Source of the DNA: Ignavibacteriales bacterium
GTDB taxonomy: Bacteria; Bacteroidota; Ignavibacteria; Ignavibacteriales; Ignavibacteriaceae
Assembly (NCBI GenBank): GCA_016709765.1
Contig: JADJMD010000012.1
Coordinates: forward strand, 248,001-312,000
Direction: 5' to 3'
DNA: 64,000 bases
Positions 54,958-63,313 of the stretch are shown piece by piece (within the stretch, counting starts at the first letter, position 1; every line of letters starts with the position of its first letter). The position numbers and the translations under genes were made by a program. The notes under the pieces are model-generated. The model was given only the letters and a program-made list of their open reading frames with translations. It was not told where the DNA came from and ran no database searches.

Positions 54958-55734
54958 TTAAAACTTTAATTTTCTTATTCCAATATGGCAGATAGCAAAA
55001 TCATATTTTATTGGATCAACAGCATCAAACTTTTTTAGGTTTTGTGTGATTTCTTCAGCCATTTTCCAATTTGCTATCCTACTTTTTGTAAGCTTTAATG
55101 ATTTGCTAATTCTTGCAACATGCGTATCTACTGGTATAATAAGTTTACTTGTAGGAATTTCGTTCCACAGCCCAAAATCAAGCTGATCATTTCTAACCAT
55201 CCAGCGTAAGTATAAATTAATTCGCTTGCAAGCGCTACCCTTTTCCGGTAAAGGAAACATAAATTTTAAACCATTACTTATCTTTCCAAAAGATTGTTCA
55301 AATGATTTTAGATAATGATTTGAGAAATTTGATATCGCATTTTTTACATTGTCATCAGAAATATTGTAACCTTGTAAAAATATTTGCTTGATTGATTTGT
55401 ACTTTTTAATCTCTTTGCTGAGGATTAGGAACAATTTAATTATATCATCTTCAGTATAAAAACGATGTTTCATCCCAGCTAATTTCTTTAAATCATTTTC
55501 AACAGAAAAGTTTTTTATAAATAAATATGGTTTACCATTAAATATTAAAATGAACTTTTTTAAAGTGTTTTCAATCTGTTTAACATTTCCGTATGCAAAG
55601 ATAGAAGTAATCAATCCAACAACTTCAATATCTCTTTCATCTTTAAACATATAAAGAAACTGAAGTGGATCCGGTTCGAGTTTGGTTCTATCAAAAGCGT
55701 TATAGTGATAATCTAATTTTTGTTTGAGATTCAT
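54958..55734 (-). CDS. TIGR02757 (DUF2400) family protein
   Basis: A 258-residue protein matching the TIGR02757 pattern: DPLQFLYMFKDERDIEVVGLI near the N-terminus and PLPEKGSACKRINLYLRWMVR. PVDTHVARISKSLKL near the C-terminus recalls the VDTHV segment of HhH-GPD DNA glycosylases (Nth/MutY), so a distant tie to base-excision enzymes is possible, but the helix-hairpin-helix and catalytic Lys are not evident. Function unknown. Confidence 0.85.
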   Translation of the reverse strand: MNLKQKLDYHYNAFDRTKLEPDPLQFLYMFKDERDIEVVGLITSIFAYGNVKQIENTLKKFILIFNGKPYLFIKNFSVENDLKKLAGMKHRFYTEDDIIKLFLILSKEIKKYKSIKQIFLQGYNISDDNVKNAISNFSNHYLKSFEQSFGKISNGLKFMFPLPEKGSACKRINLYLRWMVRNDQLDFGLWNEIPTSKLIIPVDTHVARISKSLKLTKSRIANWKMAEEITQNLKKFDAVDPIKYDFAICHIGIRKLKF

Positions 55735-55837
55735 TAAATCAATTATTTATAAAATTTTAGATACAATAAACTATAAATTTATGTGTTGAATATACATTCA
55801 ATTAGAATTATTGTTGTATAGATTATTGGGAGATTTT

Positions 55838-56323
55838 ATGAAAGTTATTATTTGGTTATTCTTTTTCATTTCAATTACTACAAACATAATTGCTCAAACG
55901 GGAACCTTAAAAGGCAAAGTCGTTGATAAAGAATATGGCGAGCCTTTGATTGGAGCAAATGTACTTGTCATAGGCACTAATCTTGGGGCAGCATCGGATA
56001 TTGATGGCAATTATGAGATTAAGAATATTTCGCCGGGGACATATCTTTTACGAGTTTCTTACATTGGTTATAAAACAATTGAAATTGATAATGTAAAAAT
56101 AGTTGCTTTCGAAAGTGAACTTAACTTTGAACTTGAAAATGGAGATCCAAATGTAATTATTTCGCATCCAAGGTATATTGCTAAATTTAAAACGGCTTGC
56201 ACTTTTAAAGTACCAACAGAATCCCCTATCATTCCAATTAAAGAATTTTATTTCGGAAACTATTTGGGCAAAATTAAAACTAATCCACCTCAAATGGATT
56301 CAATAAGAATTAAAAATAACTGA
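55838..56323 (+). CDS. Exported carboxypeptidase-regulatory-like domain protein
   Basis: A 161-residue protein. I start it at the ATG at 55838, preceded by GGGAGA; this gives a signal peptide ending IIAQTG. A single CarboxypepD_reg-like domain follows (about 22-102: GTLKGKVVDKEYGEPLIGAN, DIDGNYEIKNISPGTY). The last 60 residues have one Cys and no known domain. Its domain is closely similar to that of the vWA protein downstream, so one probably arose from the other. Function unknown. Confidence 0.8.
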   Translation: MKVIIWLFFFISITTNIIAQTGTLKGKVVDKEYGEPLIGANVLVIGTNLGAASDIDGNYEIKNISPGTYLLRVSYIGYKTIEIDNVKIVAFESELNFELENGDPNVIISHPRYIAKFKTACTFKVPTESPIIPIKEFYFGNYLGKIKTNPPQMDSIRIKNN

Positions 56324-56463
56324 AAAACTTGATTCAAGAATTACATAACTTAATTTAAGTACTCATTAAAACATTGCTCTGTACATTGGTAAAAGTCTAA
56401 TTACATAAAATATCTAATCTGTATACCTACCAAATTACTACCCTAAAACACTCAAAAAGTAGT

Positions 56464-56492
56464 TTGAAAACAATTTTGCAAAAAATTAGAAT
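56464..56492 (+). promoter_or_regulatory. Promoter of the vWA gene
   Basis: TTGAAA (56464-56469), 17 bases, then TAGAAT (56487-56492): five of six matches in each box. Transcription would begin near 56499, downstream of the GTG at 56498, which supports the ATG at 56531 as start. Confidence 0.65.
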
Positions 56493-56530
56493 AGCTGGTG
56501 AAACCCAATCAACCATCAAGGGAGGTACTT

Positions 56531-58528
56531 ATGTTATTCTTTACAAAATTTTTTGCAATACTTTTACTATCAGTTCCCTTGTTTGCAAACGGAACATTGA
56601 AAGGAAAAGTTACAGACAAAGCATCAAACGAAGCTCTAATTGGTGCTAACATTATTGTGTTAAATCATTCCTGGGGCGCAGCTACGGATATTGACGGTTT
56701 TTACGAAATCAAAAATATTCCTGCCGGAACGTATACCATAAAAGTAACTTATGTTGGGTATGCTCCGTTTGAAAAAAAAGATGTTACAATTAAAAACTTT
56801 CAAGTTGTCGAGTTAGACTTTGAGCTTGAAACAGATTTCACACTTTCTGAAATCGTCGTAGTAGATCAAAAATATTTTGAACAAAAAGCAACTAACACTG
56901 TTAAGGTTGTAGATTCAGAAATGATTAATAAACTGCCGGTAAAAGGGACTAATAATATTATGTCACTTCAATCAGGAGTTGTAGTGAATGACCGTAGTAT
57001 CAATATCCGCGGAGGAAGAGTTGATGAAGTTGGATATTATATTGAAGAAGTTCAAGTTCAAGCTGGTGTATATGAGTCTCGTTACAGCAAAATAAATCCA
57101 ATAAATACTTCTAATGAAGAATATGCAGAAGTTGATGAAAATGTTTTTAATAATTCATTTAAAACTCCGCTTTCAACTTTTGCAATAGATGTTGATGCAG
57201 CTTCGTACACAAATGTTAGACGATTTATAAATTCAGGGCAACTGCCACCTAAAGATGCCGTGCGTGTTGAGGAATTTATTAATTATTTTGATTACGATTA
57301 TCCTGCACCCAAAGATGAACCTGTAAAGATTTACACTGAACTTTCCAACTGCCCATGGAATAAAGAAAACTATCTTGTGCATATTGGAATTAAAGGAAAA
57401 GAAATATCAAGAGATCAATCTGGACCAAGCAACCTTGTTTTTCTGATTGATGTTTCAGGTTCTATGCAGCCTGAAAATAAACTTCCATTACTTAAAAGAG
57501 CATTTAAACTTTTAACAAAACAATTGCGTAACGATGACAAAGTTACAATTGTAGTTTATGCCTCTTCAACCGGGCTGGTTCTTGAACCAACTTTTGGATA
57601 TGATAGAGAAAAAATTCTTAATGCAATTGATAACCTTTACGCAGGTGGTTCAACTGCTGGAGGGGCAGGAATTCAGTTAGCTTACAAAATGGCTGAAGTA
57701 AATTTTATGAGCGATGGAAATAACAGAGTTATTCTTGCAACTGATGGAGATTTTAATGTCGGAATTTCTAATACAACTGAACTTGTAAAATTTATTCAGG
57801 ATAAAAAACAAAAAGGAATATTTCTTACCGTTTTGGGTTTTGGTGGAGAGAATTTAAAAGATTCCAGATTAGAAAAACTTGCTGATGACGGCGATGGTCA
57901 ATATGCTTACATTGATAATTTTATGGAAGCTAAAAAAGTTTTTGTAAATGAACTTGGAGCCACACTTTTTACGATAGCAAAGGATTCAAAAATTCAAGTT
58001 GAGTTTAATCCTGCCAAAGTTAAACAATATAGATTAGTTGGATATGAAAACCGATTAATGAATGATGAAGACTTTGATAACGATAAAAAAGATGGTGGAG
58101 AAATCGGAGCCGGGCACACAGTTACGGCACTTTATGAAATTGAGTTGCAGGATGATATTGATGAAATAAGCGAACTACAATTAAAATACCAGGTTGTTGA
58201 ACTTAAAGAATCAGCAAGAACTACAGATGAACTTTTAACTGTAAAATTCCGATATAAAGAACCGAATGGAGAAACAAGTAAATTGATTTCTCAAGCTGTT
58301 CCTCTTTCTGCGTTAAGAAAATATCCGAGTAAGAATTTTAACTTTTCGGCAGCCGTTGCAATGTTTGGGATGATTCTTAGTGATTCTGAAAATAAAGGGA
58401 ATTCTAATCTTGATTATGTTCGAGAACTCGCTGAATCAAATCTTGGTGAAGATAATTTCGGATACAGAGAAGAATTTGTAGATCTTGTTCAAAAAACAAA
58501 AAGATTAGATCATCTTGCTGGAAGATAA
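56531..58528 (+). CDS. Exported vWA-domain protein (YfbK-like) with vestigial TonB-plug segment
   Basis: A 665-residue protein, start at the ATG at 56531 after GGAGG. Signal peptide (about 1-19), CarboxypepD_reg-like domain (20-101), then a segment (about 128-176) with VKGTNNIMSLQSGVVV and INIRGGRVDEVGYYIEEVQV, which looks like part of a TonB-receptor plug but with no barrel after it. A YfbK-type N-terminal domain (TFAIDVDAASYTNVRRF) leads to a von Willebrand A domain with MIDAS DVSGS at 307-311, and a DUF3520-like C-terminus. Probably periplasmic or surface-exposed, binding proteins via a metal. A terminator follows. Confidence 0.88.
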   Translation: MLFFTKFFAILLLSVPLFANGTLKGKVTDKASNEALIGANIIVLNHSWGAATDIDGFYEIKNIPAGTYTIKVTYVGYAPFEKKDVTIKNFQVVELDFELETDFTLSEIVVVDQKYFEQKATNTVKVVDSEMINKLPVKGTNNIMSLQSGVVVNDRSINIRGGRVDEVGYYIEEVQVQAGVYESRYSKINPINTSNEEYAEVDENVFNNSFKTPLSTFAIDVDAASYTNVRRFINSGQLPPKDAVRVEEFINYFDYDYPAPKDEPVKIYTELSNCPWNKENYLVHIGIKGKEISRDQSGPSNLVFLIDVSGSMQPENKLPLLKRAFKLLTKQLRNDDKVTIVVYASSTGLVLEPTFGYDREKILNAIDNLYAGGSTAGGAGIQLAYKMAEVNFMSDGNNRVILATDGDFNVGISNTTELVKFIQDKKQKGIFLTVLGFGGENLKDSRLEKLADDGDGQYAYIDNFMEAKKVFVNELGATLFTIAKDSKIQVEFNPAKVKQYRLVGYENRLMNDEDFDNDKKDGGEIGAGHTVTALYEIELQDDIDEISELQLKYQVVELKESARTTDELLTVKFRYKEPNGETSKLISQAVPLSALRKYPSKNFNFSAAVAMFGMILSDSENKGNSNLDYVRELAESNLGEDNFGYREEFVDLVQKTKRLDHLAGR

Positions 58529-58537
58529 TTTATCATT

Positions 58538-58578
58538 AATATCAGGATACAATTTTGCATCCTGATATTTATATTTTT
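58538..58578 (+). terminator. Terminator after the vWA gene
   Basis: AATATCAGGAT (58538-58548) pairs perfectly with ATCCTGATATT (58559-58569) around a 10-base loop, followed by TATATTTTT. Confidence 0.8.
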
Positions 58579-58627
58579 CCTTAAATATCTTTTCATATCT
58601 TTGCAGAAAATATTTTTAAAGGAAAAA

Positions 58628-59587
58628 ATGACCAGATATTTTCAAATTTTATTTTTAATTGCACTGTTTACAATTGCAATTCTTTCACAACCAACGAATA
58701 CCAAACGCTACATAGCAGTTACTTTTGATGACCTTCCGATGAATACAAAATATCTTGAAGATGGAAATCAATGGATTGAACAAACAGAAAAACTTCTTGG
58801 CATAATTAAAAAGTATAATATCCCAGCAATTGGATTTGTAAACGAATACAAAATTTATGTTAATAACGTTTTAGATTCTTCAAGAATAAAAGCATTGCAA
58901 CTTTGGGTTGATGCTGATCTTGAACTTGGTAATCATACTTTTTCACATCCGGATTATCATATTATAGATCAAAAAGATTTTTTTGAAGATATTATTAAAG
59001 GGGAAAGAATCACAAAAGAGTTATTATCGCAAAAGAATAAAAAACTTGAATACTTTAGACATCCTTTCTTACACACTGGAATTTCTTTAGAAAAGAAAAA
59101 AGCTTTAGAAGATTTTCTTAAAGAACACAACTACACTATTGCACCTGTTACTATTGATAACGGTGAATGGATATATGCACGCGCTTATGAAAATGCCTAC
59201 AACAAAAATGATTTTGAATTGATGGAACAGATTGGCTCCGAGTATGTTAGTTATATGATCGATAAAACTGTTTACTTTGAAAATCAATCAGTAAAATTAT
59301 TTGGAAGAGAAATAAAACAAATTTTGCTTATCCACGCTAATATGATAAACGCAGATTACTTTGATGAATTAGCGGAAGCATTGATGAAAAGAAATTATAG
59401 TTTTATTACTTTGAAGGAAACTTTAACCGATTCTGCATATTTATCTGAAGATACGTTTACAGGTAGAGGCGGAATAAGCTGGCTTCATCGCTGGAGCTAC
59501 ACAAAGAAAGTTGATAAGAGTTTTTATGCTGGTGAGCCCGAAGTATCCAAAAATATTTTAGATATTGCGGAAGTCGATTCTGAATAA
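58628..59587 (+). CDS. Exported polysaccharide deacetylase (NodB domain)
   Basis: A 319-residue secreted deacetylase; start at the ATG at 58628 after AAAGGA. Signal peptide (about 1-20), then NodB motifs: VTFDD (Asp34-Asp35; catalytic base and metal), HTFSH (metal His103 and His107), and RHPF near 145. Such enzymes remove N- or O-acetyl groups from chitin-like polymers, peptidoglycan or xylan. The C-terminal ~60 residues are an extension with a Trp-rich segment. Substrate not determinable. Confidence 0.9.
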   Translation: MTRYFQILFLIALFTIAILSQPTNTKRYIAVTFDDLPMNTKYLEDGNQWIEQTEKLLGIIKKYNIPAIGFVNEYKIYVNNVLDSSRIKALQLWVDADLELGNHTFSHPDYHIIDQKDFFEDIIKGERITKELLSQKNKKLEYFRHPFLHTGISLEKKKALEDFLKEHNYTIAPVTIDNGEWIYARAYENAYNKNDFELMEQIGSEYVSYMIDKTVYFENQSVKLFGREIKQILLIHANMINADYFDELAEALMKRNYSFITLKETLTDSAYLSEDTFTGRGGISWLHRWSYTKKVDKSFYAGEPEVSKNILDIAEVDSE

Positions 59588-59590
59588 AAT

Positions 59591-59620
59591 AAAAAAGGCG
59601 ATTCATCTGAATCGCCTTAA
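59591..59620. terminator. Terminator between deacetylase and T9SS gene
   Basis: AAGGCGATTC (59595-59604) pairs with GAATCGCCTT (59609-59618) around ATCT. On the minus strand it runs into six Ts, so it mainly serves the T9SS gene; the plus-strand side has only a weak T-tract. Same stem as at 25209. Confidence 0.85.
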
Positions 59621-59641
59621 TTTAAAATTGATGATTGAGGG

Positions 59642-61120
59642 TTACTTAAGAAACAACATTTTTCTTGTTTGTTCAAAACTTCCGGTGGAGATTTTGTAAA
59701 TATACATTCCACTCGGCATCTCTGAAGCATCAAAATTAACTTTATGAACACCAGCCGGTTTTTGTTCGTTAACCAGTGATGCAACTTCTTTTCCAAGAAT
59801 ATTGTAAACTTTTAATGTTACAAATGATTCTTTTGGAAGTTGGAATTCAATTGTAGTGCTTGGGTTAAATGGATTTGGATAATTTTGATTTAAAGAAAAG
59901 TTATCCGGCGCATTTACTACAACTTCAATTTCATTTGAGTATTCAAACATTCCATTAAAATCAATTTGCTTTAATCTGTATAAATATTTACCTGCTGAAA
60001 CATTCTCATCAACAAAAGAATAATTTTGTTGTTCTGTTGTAGTTCCCTTTCCATTTACAAAACCAATGGAATTCCATTTTGAGGACTCAATATTTTTTCT
60101 TTCGATATTAAATCCGGAGTTATTGGTTTCCGTGGCTGTTTGCCAAATTAAATTAACTTTACCTGAATTTAGATTTGCTGTAAAACTTGTTAATTCAACT
60201 GGAACAGAAACTTGTGCAACATTGCTATAAGCTGAAGATCCCGTAACATTATAGGCTTTAACTCTATAATTATAAGTTAAAAATGTAACACTTAAATCTG
60301 TGTACATAGAAACATTTGCAACAACACTGTCAATCACAACAAAAGCATCAGTAGCAGTTTCTTTTTCTATTATAAATCCATCTTCATTATTCGAATTATC
60401 CGTCCACATAAGTTCTACAGATAAAGGATTTTGAATTGTGTTAGCAACAAGACTTAATGGTGCACTCGGAGCATCAGGTAAAGTATTGTTACAAGATTCA
60501 TTACTGTAGGCAGAGTTTCCTACACCATTATAGGATCGAACACGATAACAATATTGCGTTCCACCTGCTAAACCAGTATTATTATAAGTGTTTACATTTG
60601 CGCCGACTTGAGCAATTTCAGAGTAAGTTCCACCAGTTGTAGTTTTTCTTTCAATCTTAAATCCATCTTCATTACTTGAGTTATCCGTCCAGCTAATATT
60701 AATTTGTGAGTTGCTAATTGGATTAGAATTTAATAATGATGGTGCAGGTGGAGCAGAAACAATATTAACTGAAGTTGTTCCCCACTGGCGACTAGGGTTT
60801 TTAAAACCAGCATTAACAGTATAACTACCAGCAGATGGTGCAGTTAGAGTAAAAGGATTGCTGCTGGTTGTATTTATAACGGCAACTACAGTACCGCTTG
60901 AGTTAACTAGTTCACCTCCAACATTACCGCTTGCACCAGTAACTGTAATACTTACTTGATTACCAGTTAAAACAGCTGCTGAAACGATACCTGATTGTGA
61001 AGTATGGCAGCCGCCACCGCCACAACCTGCAGTAGTTCCATTAAAGCCAGGCTCTGACTGCATTAAAGATACCATAATTATTACTAACAGAACTGTAACG
61101 AGTGTAAATGTAACTTTCAT
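59642..61120 (-). CDS. T9SS-exported protein with Cys-His motif and two fibronectin-III domains
   Basis: A 492-residue secreted protein. Signal peptide (about 1-21), then a segment with GCGGGGCHTSQSG (a C-x4-C-H motif near 33-39) leading into a small beta domain (about 45-120). This resembles the choice-of-anchor V type, in which a CxxCH normally occurs. Two fibronectin-III domains follow (about 125-215 and 218-305), then the VELTSFTAN module and a T9SS sorting domain starting NYPNPFNPSTT and ending RKMLFLK. Whether heme binds is unknown. Monocistronic. Confidence 0.88.
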   Translation of the reverse strand: MKVTFTLVTVLLVIIMVSLMQSEPGFNGTTAGCGGGGCHTSQSGIVSAAVLTGNQVSITVTGASGNVGGELVNSSGTVVAVINTTSSNPFTLTAPSAGSYTVNAGFKNPSRQWGTTSVNIVSAPPAPSLLNSNPISNSQINISWTDNSSNEDGFKIERKTTTGGTYSEIAQVGANVNTYNNTGLAGGTQYCYRVRSYNGVGNSAYSNESCNNTLPDAPSAPLSLVANTIQNPLSVELMWTDNSNNEDGFIIEKETATDAFVVIDSVVANVSMYTDLSVTFLTYNYRVKAYNVTGSSAYSNVAQVSVPVELTSFTANLNSGKVNLIWQTATETNNSGFNIERKNIESSKWNSIGFVNGKGTTTEQQNYSFVDENVSAGKYLYRLKQIDFNGMFEYSNEIEVVVNAPDNFSLNQNYPNPFNPSTTIEFQLPKESFVTLKVYNILGKEVASLVNEQKPAGVHKVNFDASEMPSGMYIYKISTGSFEQTRKMLFLK

Positions 61121-61257
61121 TTTCTCACCTTTTTGTTAATTACTAAAAGTTGCTATTTAACAATTATCGTACCGATGGTAAAAACCTTTATTAAGCGCAA
61201 AAAATAGTGGTTTTATCAGAGTTGGGATAAATGAAAGATTTAATTTTCATATTTAAT

Positions 61258-61280
61258 AAAAAAACCGTCATTTCTGACGG
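61258..61280 (-). terminator. Terminator after the 620-residue T9SS gene
   Basis: CCGTCA (61265-61270) and TGACGG (61275-61280) pair around TTTC; on the minus strand the stem runs into seven Ts. Confidence 0.85.
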
Positions 61281-61311
61281 CTTATTTAATAGGAAGTGAT
61301 TTTGTTACGTT

Positions 61312-63174
61312 TTACTTCAGCAATAGCATCTTTCTTGTTTGTTCAAAACCACCAGCAGAGATTTTATAAAGGTATAAACCACTTGTTAAATTTTTAGGTT
61401 CAAAATTAACTTCGTGTATCCCTGCAGATTTTTCTTCATTAACTAAAGTTATAATTTCTGATCCGATTACGTCATAAACTTTTATTGTTACAAAAGAGGA
61501 TTGTGGAATTTGATATTCAATCGTTGTACTTGGGTTAAAAGGGTTTGGATAATTTTGTGAAAGTTTAAAATCATTCGCATAAATAAAGTTAACTTCTACT
61601 TCAGTTGAATATTCGAACGTGCCGCTATAATCTATTTGTTTCAACCTATAAACATAATGTCCTGATTCAATTGGTTCATCAACAAAATTATAATTATTTA
61701 TTTCTGTTGTAGTTCCGTTACCCTTTGTAAAACCAATCGTTCTCCAATTTTTTAATTTTTCAATTTCTGAATCCTTAAATCTTTGAATTTCGAATCCCCT
61801 ATTATTTAATTCACTGGCAGTTTGCCAAGTTAAGTTGACTTTACTATCCCTAATATTAGCAGTAAAACTATTTAATTCAACAGGTATAGTTGCAGATGAA
61901 TCATTTACAATTGCTGTCCAAACCGATAATGAACTTGCATCCAATCTCATCCAAATTGGATAGACCATTTTATTGAAAGCTGTGATATTTGTGTAATCAC
62001 CAAAAAATACATTTGAGTTCGGATTGAATGATGACTCACTTACTTTAAAATTTGCAAAAGTTTCACCTCCATCAGTTGAGCGAGCCATGTAAACATCAGT
62101 AAGATTGTTTGAAGTATTTCTTCTATCATAAAAAACAAAATATAGAATCCCTGTTGTCTGGTCAATCGTCATCCACGTAAAAAATTGATGCCTTGTGGTA
62201 TTATCATCATTAACTTTTTTTACTGCACTCCAAGTATTTCCGCCATCAGTAGATTTTGAAAGAAAGATATCAGTATTGCCAGTTCCATTTCTTTGATCCG
62301 ACCAATTAATATAAATATTACCTCTAAACGGTGATTGGCTTGTATCACAAGCTGTAATGGGTAAACCATTTGCTCTATAAATCCCCGGAACTGCATAATC
62401 CCAGCCGCCTGGAATTGAAGCAACAAAAACATCTGTTCCCCAAGTGTTTCCACCATTTGTGGATTTATCAAACATCAAACCTAGTGGACCTGCCCAACTT
62501 GTATAAACTTCACCATTGGGACCCACGCACGGTACCGCACCTTCATCTGTGTTATCTTCATCAATACAATCGCCGCTTTTATCGCTAACAGTTAACGCTG
62601 TACTCCATGTTAGTCCCTTATCAGTCGAACGTGAAAATCTTATACGCGATGAATCAGCAGGACTGCTGCTTCCATAATTATCAAACTCTGTCCATGTTGT
62701 ATAAATATTTCCTTTATAAAGTTGGCTGTGCATATCAACACCAAGCCATTCTTTATCCTGATTTTTTGGATTGAGATATCCAATGCCAGCACCATCGTTC
62801 CAGGTTAAACCATTGTTCGTAGATCTCTGAACAACGATTCGGTCAATCCAGTACCCTGAGATTGGTGGATTTGATAAATGTCCAAAGTATAAATATCCAA
62901 GTTCATCATAAACAATACAAGGATCACCCCAAACGCCGTAGGCTGAAGATGATAAAAAATCTGTTGTCCAGGTTAATCCTGCATCAGTTGATCTAAAAAA
63001 GTGATCTATATTTGCACCGGCAGAAATGTAATTTGGATTTGTTGGATTGATCGCGATTGATACTTCTTCCGGTTGCGAAGCACCTGGTCCATCAACACGA
63101 ACATTTAGATACTGTGAGAATGAAAATGTAGATAGACATATGAATGTAATAAATAGTAGGACAGAATTTTTCAT
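61312..63174 (-). CDS. T9SS-exported sialidase-like BNR-repeat protein
   Basis: A 620-residue secreted protein. Signal peptide (about 1-20), then a sialidase-like propeller with about six Asp boxes of the form S-T-D-x-G-x-T-W/S-x-N-x-G (about 60-400). From about 430 comes the VELNSFTAN module shared with the two other T9SS proteins, then a sorting domain (NYPNPFNPSTT ... RKMLLLK). The FRIP and catalytic Arg triad of true sialidases are not evident, so carbohydrate or protein binding is as likely as hydrolysis. Confidence 0.88.
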   Translation of the reverse strand: MKNSVLLFITFICLSTFSFSQYLNVRVDGPGASQPEEVSIAINPTNPNYISAGANIDHFFRSTDAGLTWTTDFLSSSAYGVWGDPCIVYDELGYLYFGHLSNPPISGYWIDRIVVQRSTNNGLTWNDGAGIGYLNPKNQDKEWLGVDMHSQLYKGNIYTTWTEFDNYGSSSPADSSRIRFSRSTDKGLTWSTALTVSDKSGDCIDEDNTDEGAVPCVGPNGEVYTSWAGPLGLMFDKSTNGGNTWGTDVFVASIPGGWDYAVPGIYRANGLPITACDTSQSPFRGNIYINWSDQRNGTGNTDIFLSKSTDGGNTWSAVKKVNDDNTTRHQFFTWMTIDQTTGILYFVFYDRRNTSNNLTDVYMARSTDGGETFANFKVSESSFNPNSNVFFGDYTNITAFNKMVYPIWMRLDASSLSVWTAIVNDSSATIPVELNSFTANIRDSKVNLTWQTASELNNRGFEIQRFKDSEIEKLKNWRTIGFTKGNGTTTEINNYNFVDEPIESGHYVYRLKQIDYSGTFEYSTEVEVNFIYANDFKLSQNYPNPFNPSTTIEYQIPQSSFVTIKVYDVIGSEIITLVNEEKSAGIHEVNFEPKNLTSGLYLYKISAGGFEQTRKMLLLK

Positions 63175-63313
63175 AATAACCTTGAAGTTTTTTGTTGTAC
63201 TAATTTAAACTGTTTTTACATTAAATAAACACAATCTTTCAGTTTTTTCTTCAATTGAGAAGCAATCGTTAACTTTGAATGTTAAAATAAAATTTATATC
63301 CGATGAGAATTAG

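Noticed and set aside
56498..56530. GTG at 56498 as start of the vWA protein
   Set aside because: It lies at or before the predicted transcription start, and the ATG at 56531 has GGAGG and begins a clean signal peptide.
61312..63174. Calling this protein a sialidase
   Set aside because: Asp boxes are present but the Arg triad and FRIP motif are not evident.
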